DNA from: Olsenella porci
Lineage (GTDB): Bacteria; Actinomycetota; Coriobacteriia; Coriobacteriales; Atopobiaceae
NCBI RefSeq assembly: GCF_009695875.1
Contig: NZ_VUNC01000007.1
Location: 89,706 to 153,705 of the forward strand
Length of the DNA: 64,000 nt
Reading direction: 5' to 3'
The position numbers and the translations under genes are program-made. The first letter of the stretch is position 1. Each line of letters opens with the position of its first letter. A model generated the notes under the pieces. That model searched no databases, was not told the DNA's origin, and saw nothing but the letters and a program-made list of their open reading frames with translations. Of the stretch, positions 28,136 to 36,533 are shown one piece after another.

Positions 28136-29371
28136 TTAGAGCGTCACGGTGAAGGTCGTTCCGTCCGCCTTCGTGCTCGTTGCCCTGATGGTTCCGCCGT
28201 GGACCTCTGCGATGCCCTTGGCGATTGCGAGGCCCAGCCCAAAGCCGCCTTGCTCGCCCTCGCCGCGGCTCCGTGCCTTGTCGCTTCGGTAGAAGCGGTC
28301 AAACAGGTGCGGCAGGTCCTCGGGGTCGATGGGGTCGCCCTGGTTGTTGACGCTCAGCACGATGTGCTGCGACGTCCGCTTGAGAGTCACCTTGACCTCG
28401 GTTCCCTTGCGGGCGTACTTCGTGGCGTTGTCGATGAGGATCTTGGCGAGGCGGCCCAGCCATTCGGGATCGCCCTGCAGGTGGATTCCCTCTTCCACGT
28501 TTGAGTCGAGCATGACGCCGCGATCGAAGGCGACCGCGTCAAATTCCAGGGCACAGGAGTCCACGATCTCCGAGAAGTCCACGTCCTTCTTGGTGAACGC
28601 AGACGTGGAGCCTCCCGCGCCTTCGTCCGTCTTCGCAAGCTGCAGCAGGTCATTGACCAGGTTCTTCATGTGCGTCGCCTCGTCCTGAGTGCTCTGCACC
28701 CAGCGGCGGGATTCGTCACCGAGGTTGCCGTCCTTCAGAAGGATCTGCGAGTTGGCCAGAATGACCGAAAGCGGGGTCTTGAGCTCGTGCGATGCGTCTG
28801 AGATGAACCTCCTCTGCCGGTCCCAGGCGTCTGCCACGGGCTTGAGCGACCAATCGGCGAGCTTCCACGAGATGAAGAACATGGCGAGCATTGCAAGCAC
28901 CATGATCTCCCCGTCGCGCACGACCTGGTTGCTGAAGCTGCGGTCGGCCGCCGCGGTGTCAACCATCGAGATTCGCACGCTGCCATCGCTCTGCACCGCG
29001 CGCCTCCAGGCGATGTGCCTCTCGGAAATGACCCCCCGGTCTTCCGACGACCTGATGGCGGTGCGGATGACCCTCCTCAGGGTCTCGGTGCTGATGAGGG
29101 CGGGGGAGTCGCTTGTCTGCAAGATTACTCCGTCGTCCGAAACAATGACCGCTATGGAGAGCATTCCCTCCCCGTGGTCGGACCCCTGCGGGCCGCCGAT
29201 GGTGGGGACCGAGTTGAGGTCGCCCTCAAGGTTCCTCTCGAGGGCGTGGTCTATGAGCTCGTGCTGCGCCGACCAGCTTGCATGTAGCGAGAAACCAAGG
29301 ACGCCCGCGAGAACGAATCCCACGAGCGCCATGACTATGATTATGAACTTCCTCTTGAGCTTCTTGAGCAC
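28136..29371 (-). CDS. sensor histidine kinase
   Basis: Membrane sensor kinase of 411 aa. A membrane helix lies at about residues 9-30, an extracytoplasmic sensing domain at about 31-152, and a second helix at about 155-172. A short linker without a clear HAMP follows. HisKA has the phospho-acceptor H195 (SHELKTPLS). HATPase_c has N-box DNATKYARKG, the G1-like region DPEDLPHLFDRFYR and G2 GGFGLGLAIAKGI. It lies 12 bases after its response regulator gene. The signal is unknown; the sensor domain matches no family I can name. Confidence 0.93.
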   Translation of the reverse strand: MLKKLKRKFIIIVMALVGFVLAGVLGFSLHASWSAQHELIDHALERNLEGDLNSVPTIGGPQGSDHGEGMLSIAVIVSDDGVILQTSDSPALISTETLRRVIRTAIRSSEDRGVISERHIAWRRAVQSDGSVRISMVDTAAADRSFSNQVVRDGEIMVLAMLAMFFISWKLADWSLKPVADAWDRQRRFISDASHELKTPLSVILANSQILLKDGNLGDESRRWVQSTQDEATHMKNLVNDLLQLAKTDEGAGGSTSAFTKKDVDFSEIVDSCALEFDAVAFDRGVMLDSNVEEGIHLQGDPEWLGRLAKILIDNATKYARKGTEVKVTLKRTSQHIVLSVNNQGDPIDPEDLPHLFDRFYRSDKARSRGEGEQGGFGLGLAIAKGIAEVHGGTIRATSTKADGTTFTVTL

Positions 29372-29383
29372 CTTGCGGCCCTC

Positions 29384-30067
29384 CTACTGCTGGGCCTTGA
29401 ACTCCTCCAGGCGGTACCCGAGCATGCGCAACGTGGTGATCTGCACGTTGGAGTGGATGTGAGCCATCTTCTTCCGCAGGAACGAGACGTACGCCTCGAC
29501 CGAGTTCTCGGACGCCGCGCTGTCGGTTCCCCACACGCGGGTGAGGAGGTCCTGCTTCGAGACCACGCGGGCGGTGGGGCTCATTAGCATCTTCAGGACC
29601 TCGAACTCCTTGCCGGAGAGGTGCACGGTTCGATCGCCGCAGCTCAGGTCGTGGGTGTTGAGGTCGAGCTTGAGGTCGGCAAAGGTGAGCTCGTCGATGA
29701 CCACGTCACCCTGGCGCCTCGTGAGGGCCCTCACCCTTGCGAGAAGCTCCGGTGCCTCGAAGGGCTTGGTCATGTAGTCGTCAGCGCCGGCGTCAAGGCC
29801 TTCGACCTTGTCGTTGGTGGAGGTCCTCGCCGTGAGCACCATGACCGGGATGGAGTTGCCCTCGTGCCTCAGCTCATGAACGACGGAGAGTCCGTCCATG
29901 CCCGGCAGCATCACATCGAGAATGACCGCGTCATACATGCCGCTCTGCGCGGCAGTGAGCCCTGCCTTCCCGTCGTAGGCCGCCTCTGCGTTGTATCCGC
30001 CGTCCTCGAGGATGTGGACTATGGCGTCGGCGAGGTTTCGCTCGTCCTCTACGACCAAGATGTTCAA
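29384..30067 (-). CDS. OmpR/PhoB-family response regulator
   Basis: DNA-binding response regulator of 227 aa. The receiver domain has acidic residues EDE at 7-9, the phospho-acceptor D51 in VILDVMLPGMDG, a conserved Thr in VLTARTSTND and Lys in DDYMTKPF. A C-terminal winged helix follows (LSGKEFEVLKMLMSPTARVVSKQDLLTRVWG, then YVSFLRKKMA and ITTLRMLGYRL). The ATG has GGAGG nearby (CTAGGAGGTCACATTG on the coding strand). It is the first gene of the pair and divergent from rpsP across 280 bases. Confidence 0.95.
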   Translation of the reverse strand: MNILVVEDERNLADAIVHILEDGGYNAEAAYDGKAGLTAAQSGMYDAVILDVMLPGMDGLSVVHELRHEGNSIPVMVLTARTSTNDKVEGLDAGADDYMTKPFEAPELLARVRALTRRQGDVVIDELTFADLKLDLNTHDLSCGDRTVHLSGKEFEVLKMLMSPTARVVSKQDLLTRVWGTDSAASENSVEAYVSFLRKKMAHIHSNVQITTLRMLGYRLEEFKAQQ

Positions 30068-30100
30068 TGTGACCTCCTAGAAAGGAACCAACCGTGTCCC

Positions 30101-30123
30101 AAAAGCCAGTACCATTGGCTTTT
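30101..30123. repeat. inverted repeat in the response-regulator leader
   Basis: AAAAGCCA and TGGCTTTT form a perfect 8-bp stem around a 7-base loop, 34 bases upstream of the response-regulator start. It could be an operator for autoregulation or a leader hairpin. Confidence 0.5.
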
Positions 30124-30267
30124 AGCAACTTTGGCTAGCTTACTTCGCTGGTCTGAAATCCTGCTTAACATTCTTCCCACATGGCCCTTTTTGAGGGCTT
30201 ATGCTAGAAGCTCTCCACATTTCTGAGTTCCACGTAATTTGTAGCTGGGTGGAATCCCGCGCTGGCG

Positions 30268-30273
30268 TATGAT
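30268..30273 (+). promoter_or_regulatory. rpsP operon promoter (-10)
   Basis: TATGAT within TATGATATATAGG lies about 75 bases upstream of rpsP in the only AT-rich patch of the leader. A matching -35 is weak (TGGGTG region). Confidence 0.5.
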
Positions 30274-30347
30274 ATATAGGCTTTTGTGTGGTTTAGCGGC
30301 GCATCACATCACAGACCACAGCGTCGCTCGTAAGAAGGAGTTCAATT

Positions 30348-30668
30348 TTGGCAGTCAAGATTCGTCTCGCCCGTCACGGTGCAAAGAAGCGCCCGTACTA
30401 CCGCGTCGTCGTTGCCGACGGCCGCATGCCCCGCGATGGTCGCTACATCGAGCAGGTCGGTCGCTACAACCCGCTCACCACTCCCAAGACGATCGAGCTC
30501 GACCTCGAGAAGATCGACGAGTGGATCTCTAAGGGTGCCCAGCCCAGCACGACCGTCTCGCACCTCATCGACATCGTTCGCACCGGTGCTCCCGCTCCCG
30601 AGAAGAAGCAGAAGCTCTCCAAGAAGGCCGCTGCCAAGGCTGCTGCCGCCGCCGAGTCCGCGGAGTAG
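30348..30668 (+). CDS. rpsP: 30S ribosomal protein S16
   Basis: S16 is a small-subunit assembly protein. The 106-aa product starts at a TTG preceded by AAGGAG and reads [24 protein letters not shown], the invariant family start. The last 25 residues are an Ala/Lys-rich tail. It leads the classic rpsP-khpA-rimM-trmD-lepB run. The TTG start is notable for a ribosomal protein but is fixed by homology. Confidence 0.97.
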   Translation: MAVKIRLARHGAKKRPYYRVVVADGRMPRDGRYIEQVGRYNPLTTPKTIELDLEKIDEWISKGAQPSTTVSHLIDIVRTGAPAPEKKQKLSKKAAAKAAAAAESAE

Positions 30669-30673
30669 GTGCC

Positions 30674-30982
30674 GTGTCCGAGGAAATGGCGGATCAAGCC
30701 GATTCCCTCGACCAGGCAACGGGCTCTGATGAGGAGCTTCCCTCCGACAAGGTCGCGGACCTCGTCGAGTACATCGTTTGTGGCCTCGTGAACAACGAGG
30801 ACGCGGTTTCGCTCGACGTCACCGACAGCGAGGGCTCTGCCCTCATCGAGGTCTCCTGCGACGAGGAGGATGCCGGAAGGATCATCGGCAGGAAGGGCCG
30901 CACGATCAAGGCGATTCGGACGCTCGCCCGGGCGCTTGGCTCTCGTGTGGGAACCTCCGTCGAGGTTGAGGTCTTGGGGTAG
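30674..30982 (+). CDS. khpA: KH-domain RNA-binding protein
   Basis: KhpA is a small RNA-binding protein, linked in other Gram-positives to cell-wall synthesis with KhpB. The 102-aa product has one KH domain with the GxxG loop IIGRKGRTIKAIRTL. About 25 extra N-terminal acidic residues precede the domain. It starts at GTG 30674; ATG 30686 is possible. Five bases separate it from rpsP and four from rimM. Confidence 0.92.
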   Translation: MSEEMADQADSLDQATGSDEELPSDKVADLVEYIVCGLVNNEDAVSLDVTDSEGSALIEVSCDEEDAGRIIGRKGRTIKAIRTLARALGSRVGTSVEVEVLG

Positions 30983-30986
30983 GCAG

Positions 30987-31505
30987 TTGCATACACGCTA
31001 CAGAGCCATAGCTCGAGTGACCAAGGCTCACGGTAGGAGGGGGGAGGTCGTGACGGTTCCCGTTCACGGCCTTCCCCCTCTCCTGCGTGACGGGCTTGAG
31101 GTCTACGTCGTCCCTCCTGCGCTGAAGGGGCCGCGCAGCCGCGTTGTCAGGTCTGCCAGGGGAGACGAGGCGGGGATGCTCGCCTCGCTCTCTGGGGTGG
31201 ACGACCTCGATGCGGCCGAGCGCCTCGTGGGGCGTACCCTGCTCGCCCGGTGGGACGACCTTCCCCATGGGTTCGAGCTCCACGACCCCGACGCCCTGGT
31301 CGGCAAGGCGGTCAAGGACTCCCGGTTGGGTGACCTGGGCTCCATCACCGAGGTCATGAGGGGTCCCGCCAACGACGTGTGGGTCGTGGACGGCCCCCAG
31401 GGTGAGGTGCTGCTGCCCGTCATCGACGAGGTGGTGTCCTCTGTCCCCGCCGCGGGGCCCATCCAGGTCAGCGTTCCAGAGGGACTGATTGGGGGCGGAC
31501 GATGA
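30987..31505 (+). CDS. rimM: 16S rRNA processing protein RimM
   Basis: RimM assists 30S head assembly. The 172-aa protein has the N-terminal domain with IARVTKAHGRRGEVVTVP (family GxxxxxHGxxGE) and the PRC-barrel with LVGKAVKDSRLGDLGSITEVMRGPANDVWVVDG and EVLLPVIDEVV. I chose TTG 30987 because the conserved domain begins a few residues later and GGGGTAGG lies upstream. The stop overlaps trmD as ATGA. Divergence is moderate but motifs and context agree. Confidence 0.92.
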   Translation: MHTRYRAIARVTKAHGRRGEVVTVPVHGLPPLLRDGLEVYVVPPALKGPRSRVVRSARGDEAGMLASLSGVDDLDAAERLVGRTLLARWDDLPHGFELHDPDALVGKAVKDSRLGDLGSITEVMRGPANDVWVVDGPQGEVLLPVIDEVVSSVPAAGPIQVSVPEGLIGGGR

Positions 31506-32260
31506 GGTTCGAGACCCTTTCCGTGTTTCCCGAGGTGTTCGCACCCTACCTCGACGCCTCCATAATGGGTCGCGCACAGAGGCAGGGGATTCTGGAGTTC
31601 GAGGCATACGACCTTCGCGACTGGACGCATGATCGGCACCGCACCGTCGACGATGCGCCCTTCGGCGGGGGGCAGGGCATGCTCATGAAGCCCGGCCCCA
31701 TCTTCGAGGCCGTTCGGGACATCTCGGGGCGTGGGGGCGGGCGCCCGCACGTCGTGTTCTTCTCACCCTGCGGGACCCGCTACGACGAGGGGGTTGCCGA
31801 GCGTCTCTCCCACCTTGACCGCGTGCTACTGGTGTGCGGCAGATACGAGGGGATGGACGAGCGGGCGTACACGCTCGCGGACGAGACCCTCTCGCTGGGT
31901 GACTACGTCCTCACGGGTGGGGAGCTTGCCGCGCTTGTGGTGATTGACTCGGTCGTGAGGCTCCTTCCCGGTGCCCTCGGGGACGACATGAGCGCGAGGG
32001 ACGAGTCGTTCTCGGACGGGTTGCTGGAGTACGCCCAGTACACGCGTCCCGCGGACTATGATGGTCTGCGCGTTCCCGAGGTCCTCCTGTCGGGGGACCA
32101 CGAGCGGGTGCGAGAGTGGAGGCGCCAGAGCGCCATACGCAGGACGGCGGCCTGGCGGCCCGACCTTCTTGAAGGTGCGGGTCTCACGCCGCAGGAGTGG
32201 GAGCTGGCGCGCAGCGTTATCGAGGAGCGAAGGGGGGGTGTGGACCATGGCGAGGAGTGA
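31502..32260 (+). CDS. trmD: tRNA (guanine-37-N1)-methyltransferase
   Basis: TrmD makes m1G37 using S-adenosylmethionine. The 252-aa protein has the start FETLSVFPEVFAPYLDASIMGRA, the DDAPFGGGQGMLMKPGPIFEA block, CGRYEGMDERA, and the trefoil-knot SAM site LGDYVLTGGELAALVVIDSVVRLLPG. The catalytic-Asp region and C-terminal domain (HERVREWRRQ) are present. It overlaps rimM by 4 bases and lepB by 14 bases. Confidence 0.97.
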   Translation: MRFETLSVFPEVFAPYLDASIMGRAQRQGILEFEAYDLRDWTHDRHRTVDDAPFGGGQGMLMKPGPIFEAVRDISGRGGGRPHVVFFSPCGTRYDEGVAERLSHLDRVLLVCGRYEGMDERAYTLADETLSLGDYVLTGGELAALVVIDSVVRLLPGALGDDMSARDESFSDGLLEYAQYTRPADYDGLRVPEVLLSGDHERVREWRRQSAIRRTAAWRPDLLEGAGLTPQEWELARSVIEERRGGVDHGEE

Positions 32261-32813
32261 GGGCAAGGGGCATCGCATTCCCGGCTGGCTCGAGCTCGTC
32301 CTCTGCATCGTCGCAGGGCTTCTCGTGGCCCTCGTCATCCGCAGGTACGTCGCCGAGGTGTACATCGTCCCCTCCGGCTCGATGCTCGAGACCATCCAGG
32401 AGGGTGACCGCCTCATCGGCGAGAAGGTCAGCATCAAGACCTCGTCGGTCTCCGCGGGCGAGATCGTGACCTTCACGGACCCCGACGACCCCTCCACGAC
32501 GCTTGTCAAGAGGGTCGTCGCCACGGGAGGCCAGACGGTCAACCTGGTCGACGGAAAGGTCTACGTGGATGGCAAGGCCCTGGACGAGTCCTACACCCTG
32601 GGAAAGCCCTCGTATCCCTTGGACCAGCACTCCCCAAGCCTGCAGGAGGCCATCTCCTATCCCTACGTGGTCCCCGAGGGTTACGTCTGGGTCATGGGGG
32701 ACAACAGGACCAACTCGCTCGACTCGCGCTACTTTGGCGCCGTGAGCGAGGACAGCATCACGTCGCACGTGGTCTGCGTCGCCTGGCCGCCAAGCGACAT
32801 CGGCGCTCTCTGA
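32247..32813 (+). CDS. lepB: signal peptidase I
   Basis: LepB removes signal peptides at the outer face of the membrane. The 188-aa protein has one N-terminal membrane helix (about residues 15-32) and the catalytic Ser45 in PSGSM. The general base is Lys88 in LVKRVVA, and box E is [14 protein letters not shown]. It is the short Gram-positive type. ATG 32247 follows GGGGGGG in the end of trmD; the longer upstream frame is not supported. It is the only signal peptidase gene visible here. Confidence 0.94.
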   Translation: MARSEGKGHRIPGWLELVLCIVAGLLVALVIRRYVAEVYIVPSGSMLETIQEGDRLIGEKVSIKTSSVSAGEIVTFTDPDDPSTTLVKRVVATGGQTVNLVDGKVYVDGKALDESYTLGKPSYPLDQHSPSLQEAISYPYVVPEGYVWVMGDNRTNSLDSRYFGAVSEDSITSHVVCVAWPPSDIGAL

Positions 32814-32847
32814 GGCGCATAACAACAACGATGGGAGAAGTTTCACG

Positions 32848-33756
32848 ATGAGCAGCGATAAAGCGCTGACGTTCCAGGACCTGATCCTGGCGCTGGAACA
32901 CTACTGGGCGGGGCAGGGCTGCACCGTCATGCAGCCATACGACAGCGAGGTGGGTGCCGGCACCTTCCACACGGCCACCACGCTGCGCTCGCTCGGTCCA
33001 GACGCCTGGCGCACCTGCTACCCGCAGCCGTGCCGACGCCCCGCGGACGGGCGCTACGGAGAGAACCCCAACCGCATGCAGCACTACTACCAGTTCCAGG
33101 TGCTCCTCAAGCCCTCGCCCAAGGACTCCCAGGACCTCTACCTGGGGTCCCTCAAGGCAATCGGCCTCGACCCAGCCCTCCACGACGTGCGCTTCGTCGA
33201 GGACGACTGGGAGAGCCCGACTTTGGGCGCCTGGGGCCTCGGCTGGGAGGTGTGGCTCAACGGCATGGAGGTCACGCAGTTCACCTACTTCCAGCAGGTG
33301 GGCGGCATCGAGGTCGACCCCGTCCCCGTCGAGATTACCTATGGCCTCGAGCGCATCGCCATGTATGCCCAAGGTGTGGACTCGGTGTACGACCTGGTGT
33401 GGAGCTATCTTCCCGACGGCACGCCAATGACCTATGGCGACGTGTTCCTCGAGAACGAGCGTGAGTTCTCCGCCTACAACTTCGAGGTCGCCAACGTCCA
33501 GATGATGCGGCAGAAGTTCGACGACTACGAGGCCGAGTGCCACTCCTGCCTCGACGCCGGGCTCCCGCTACCCGCCTACGACTGCGTCATGAAGTGCAGC
33601 CACTCGTTCAACCTCCTCGACTCCCGCGGTGCCCTCTCGGCGGTCGAGCGCGCCAACTACATCCTTCGCGTGAGGACGATCGCAAAGGCCTGTTGCGAGG
33701 CGTACCTCGCCAAGGTCGCGGAGAAGGGCAGCCAGCAGAAGGGGGAGGTGGCCTAG
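32848..33756 (+). CDS. glyQ: glycine--tRNA ligase alpha subunit
   Basis: This is the catalytic subunit of the bacterial alpha2beta2 glycyl-tRNA synthetase. The 302-aa protein has the hallmark [32 protein letters not shown] start, YVQPCRRP-like [30 protein letters not shown], and [15 protein letters not shown]. The start is an ATG after GGGAG. glyS follows with no gap. No T-box leader is present in the 34 bases upstream, so it may depend on the lepB transcript. Confidence 0.97.
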   Translation: MSSDKALTFQDLILALEHYWAGQGCTVMQPYDSEVGAGTFHTATTLRSLGPDAWRTCYPQPCRRPADGRYGENPNRMQHYYQFQVLLKPSPKDSQDLYLGSLKAIGLDPALHDVRFVEDDWESPTLGAWGLGWEVWLNGMEVTQFTYFQQVGGIEVDPVPVEITYGLERIAMYAQGVDSVYDLVWSYLPDGTPMTYGDVFLENEREFSAYNFEVANVQMMRQKFDDYEAECHSCLDAGLPLPAYDCVMKCSHSFNLLDSRGALSAVERANYILRVRTIAKACCEAYLAKVAEKGSQQKGEVA

Positions 33757-35853
33757 GTGGCCGACAGCAAGGACTTCCTACTCGAGATCGGTACCGAGGA
33801 GATGCCCTCGGCACCCCTCAACAACGCGGTCAAGCAGATCGGCTCCCTCGTCGAGAAGGGCCTTGACGAGGCGGGGCTCGCGCACGGCGGCGTCCGCGTT
33901 GTCTCGTCCCCCAGGAGGCTCGCCGTTCTCGTCTCGTCCGTGGCCACCGCCACCGACGAGGTCCACGAGGTCAAGCGCGGGCCTGCCGCGAAGATCGCCT
34001 TTGACGAGGAGGGCAATCCCACCAAGGCTGCCGCCGGCTTCGCCCGCAAGTTCGGCATCCAGGCCTCAGAGCTCGTCCGCCGCGTAGACGCGGACGGCAG
34101 GGAGTACGTGTTTGCCGAGAAGAGCATCCCCTCGCTGCCGGCGGTCCCCATCCTGACCAGGCTCTCGGAGGAGACCATCGCTGGCCTCCAGTGGCCCAAC
34201 TACCGCAGCCAGCGGTGGGGGAGCGAGCATGCGACCTTCGTGCGACCCATCCGCTGGATCTGCGCCCTGCTCGGACAGGACGTCGTGCCCGTGACCTACG
34301 CCGACGTCACCAGCGGTAACGTCACGCGCGGCCATCGCGTCCTCGGTCCGGGCGAGCACGTGGTGAGCGAGCCCTCTGCCTACGAGGCCGTGCTTGGGTC
34401 CTGCGGGGTCCTCTCCGCCGAGAGGCGCCGCCAGGTCATCCTCGACGGCGTCCGCAAGGTCGAGGAGGAGCGCGGCGGTGCGCGCGTCGACATGCCCAAG
34501 AAGGTCTTCGACGAGGTCGTCAACCTCTGCGAGTGGCCCACCGTCCTGGTAGGTACCTTCGACGAGGAGTTCCTCGCCGTCCCGCACGAGATCATCTGCG
34601 AGTCGATGCTCTCCAACCAGCGCTACTTCCCCATCTACGACTCCGAGGGCAACCTCACGCGCGAGTTCGTCGTGGTCTCCAACGCCGACCCCGCCTGCTC
34701 CGAGCGCGTGGTTGACGGCAACGAGCGCGTCGTGCGCGCCCGCCTCTACGACGCCAAGTTCTTCTACGACGAGGACCTCAGGCATCCGCTGGAGTACTAC
34801 GTGCCCAAGCTCTCGTCCGTCGTGTTCCAGGAGAAGCTCGGCACCGTGCTCCAGAAGACCGAGCGCATGGAGGCCATCGCGCCTGCCGTCGCGACGGGTG
34901 CCGGCGAGGGCGAGGACATCGCCCGTCTCGCCGGGCGCGCCGCGCACCTCGCAAAGGCCGACCTCGTGACGCAGGCCGTCGTCGAGTTCACCAGCCAGCA
35001 GGGTGTGATGGGTGGCTACTACGCAAAGGCCTCGGGCGAGGACGACCGCGTGGCAGATGCCATCAGGGACCACTACCGTCCCCGCTTCTCCGGTGACGAG
35101 CTCCCACAGGGCATCGTTGGCAAGTGCGTCGCCGTCGCGGACAAGCTCGACACCGTCTGCGGCATGTTCGCAATCGACGAGCCGCCCACAGGCTCCTCCG
35201 ACCCCTTCGCCGTACGCCGCTCGGCCCTGGGCGTCATCGCCATCCTCCGCACGCTGCCACAGGTCTCACTTCCCGCGCTGATCGAGCGCTCCCTCAAGGC
35301 GTATGCCGACCAGGGCCTCGAGTTCGATACGGAGAAGGTCGCCTCCGACGTCGCGTCCTTCTTTGCGAGCAGGCTCTCCGCCATCGCCCGTGACGAGGGC
35401 ATCTCTCCCGACACCATTGATGCGGTCTCGGGTGTGGGCGTCATCGACCCAGACGAGTTCCTGCAGAGGGCGCATGCGCTCGAGGACGCGCGCTCCGAGG
35501 CCCCGGAGCTCTTCGACGACCTCGCCACTGCCTACTCCCGCGCCGCGCACCTCGCCGACCCGAGCCTGGGGAGCGAGGCGGACGAGGCGAGCATGGGCGA
35601 GGCGGAGCTTGCGCTGCTCGAGGCATGCAGGCAGGGTGAGGCCAATGTGGAGAAAGCGTTGGCAAACCGTGACTATCCTGCCGTCTGCCGCGCCCTCGCC
35701 GAGCTGAGGGAGCCCATTGACCGTTTCTTTGATGACGTACTCGTCATGGATGAGGACACTAGGGTAAGGGAGAACCGCCTCAGGCTCCTCAACCGCTTCG
35801 CCGGCGTGTTCTCGGGCGTCGCCAACATCGGGGCGCTCTCCAAGAAGAAGTAG
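33757..35853 (+). CDS. glyS: glycine--tRNA ligase beta subunit
   Basis: This is the tRNA-binding subunit of the alpha2beta2 glycyl-tRNA synthetase. The 698-aa protein begins LLEIGTEEMPS. It has MRWPxxxR-like LQWPNYRSQRWG, FVRPIRWICALLG, the long helical and HD-like middle region, and the C-terminal anticodon-binding segment ending RENRLRLLNRFAGVFSGVANIGAL. The GTG start is immediately after the glyQ stop codon, with GGGGGAGG just upstream. Length is normal. Confidence 0.97.
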   Translation: MADSKDFLLEIGTEEMPSAPLNNAVKQIGSLVEKGLDEAGLAHGGVRVVSSPRRLAVLVSSVATATDEVHEVKRGPAAKIAFDEEGNPTKAAAGFARKFGIQASELVRRVDADGREYVFAEKSIPSLPAVPILTRLSEETIAGLQWPNYRSQRWGSEHATFVRPIRWICALLGQDVVPVTYADVTSGNVTRGHRVLGPGEHVVSEPSAYEAVLGSCGVLSAERRRQVILDGVRKVEEERGGARVDMPKKVFDEVVNLCEWPTVLVGTFDEEFLAVPHEIICESMLSNQRYFPIYDSEGNLTREFVVVSNADPACSERVVDGNERVVRARLYDAKFFYDEDLRHPLEYYVPKLSSVVFQEKLGTVLQKTERMEAIAPAVATGAGEGEDIARLAGRAAHLAKADLVTQAVVEFTSQQGVMGGYYAKASGEDDRVADAIRDHYRPRFSGDELPQGIVGKCVAVADKLDTVCGMFAIDEPPTGSSDPFAVRRSALGVIAILRTLPQVSLPALIERSLKAYADQGLEFDTEKVASDVASFFASRLSAIARDEGISPDTIDAVSGVGVIDPDEFLQRAHALEDARSEAPELFDDLATAYSRAAHLADPSLGSEADEASMGEAELALLEACRQGEANVEKALANRDYPAVCRALAELREPIDRFFDDVLVMDEDTRVRENRLRLLNRFAGVFSGVANIGALSKKK

Positions 35854-35858
35854 GGTCG

Positions 35859-35886
35859 GCGCCGCCCTTCCCCTCGGGGGCGGCGC
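35859..35886 (+). terminator. GC-rich hairpin after glyS
   Basis: A perfect 9-bp stem (35859-35867 with 35878-35886) lies five bases after the glyS stop. Only a short ACTTTAG follows, so it may terminate partially or stabilise the 3' end before the next gene. Confidence 0.55.
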
Positions 35887-35910
35887 ACTTTAGAGTTGGG
35901 AGGAACGCAC

Positions 35911-36315
35911 ATGCCAGAAGATTCCCTTGACGATGACGTCATGGATAACGTTACGCCGGTAGTCTTCGTTCTGTCCGACGCCCGCGGCAAGACCGCGGCT
36001 GGCGTTGTGGAGGCTGCTGCCGATCAGTTTGGCGAGGATGCCGTGATCATCAAGCAGCTCGGCAACGTCCGCTCGGTCGACATGGTCAAGGACTACCTCG
36101 ACCGCAATCTCGATCCCGGGGTGCCCGTCGCCGTGTTCCACACGCTGGTCGATCGCAACCTCAGGCGTGACATCCGTCGCGAGCTGGACAAGAGGGGCAT
36201 CCCCTCGATCGACCTCCTCGGACCCGCGATCACGGTCCTCTCCACGCTCACTGACCAGGAGCCGATCTACCAGCCCGGACACCGCACCGACACGGAGGTT
36301 CAGGAAGTCCAGTAG
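35911..36315 (+). CDS. short PpsR-like protein (N-terminal half only of a PPDK regulatory kinase/pyrophosphorylase)
   Basis: The 134-aa product matches the N-terminal domain of the DUF299/PpsR family that phosphorylates and dephosphorylates pyruvate phosphate dikinase: VVFVLSDARGKTA, a TLVD block (VFHTLVDRNLRRDIRRELDKRGIPSIDLLGPAI) and a late GHRTDTEV. Full-length relatives are about 270 aa and continue into a P-loop (GxSRxxKTP); here a stop comes before it. None of the 218 bases up to ppdK encodes that P-loop in any frame I read. ATG 35911 has GGGAGG upstream. It directly precedes ppdK, the expected target. It could be a decaying gene or a reduced regulator. Confidence 0.75.
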   Translation: MPEDSLDDDVMDNVTPVVFVLSDARGKTAAGVVEAAADQFGEDAVIIKQLGNVRSVDMVKDYLDRNLDPGVPVAVFHTLVDRNLRRDIRRELDKRGIPSIDLLGPAITVLSTLTDQEPIYQPGHRTDTEVQEVQ

Positions 36316-36423
36316 CAATCAGGCCCATGGTACCCCTAGGCCGTCCCAAAGGTGGACACGGTCCTCTCACGGGCGGATAACCGCCGTTGAATGGACCGAC
36401 AAACGCATAAACGGGATGCTGGA

Positions 36424-36429
36424 TACAAT
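36424..36429 (+). promoter_or_regulatory. possible ppdK promoter (-10)
   Basis: TACAAT in an AT-rich patch about 105 bases upstream of ppdK is a plausible -10, but the -35 is poor. A small GGCGG-ATAA-CCGCC hairpin lies about 40 bases before it. The 218-base leader otherwise shows no recognisable element. Confidence 0.35.
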
Positions 36430-36533
36430 AAATCCCGATATTGAAAATGTCTGCGTCGACAGGTTCGATGTCAGGCATTTTCTGTATGGAACGGTTCGGC
36501 AGTTCCGGGCCAGCGTCTACCAGAAGGAGTGCT

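Larger units (their letters stand above)
30068..30347. other. divergent intergenic region between response regulator and rpsP
   Basis: This 280-base, relatively AT-rich region separates the minus-strand two-component operon from the plus-strand rpsP operon. It holds a hairpin at 30101-30123, a small CCCTTTTTGAGGG inverted repeat near 30184-30196, and the rpsP -10 at 30268. No additional gene is seen in either strand. Confidence 0.7.

Noticed and set aside
32814..32847. T-box leader before glyQ
   Set aside because: Only 34 bases separate lepB and glyQ, too short for a T-box.
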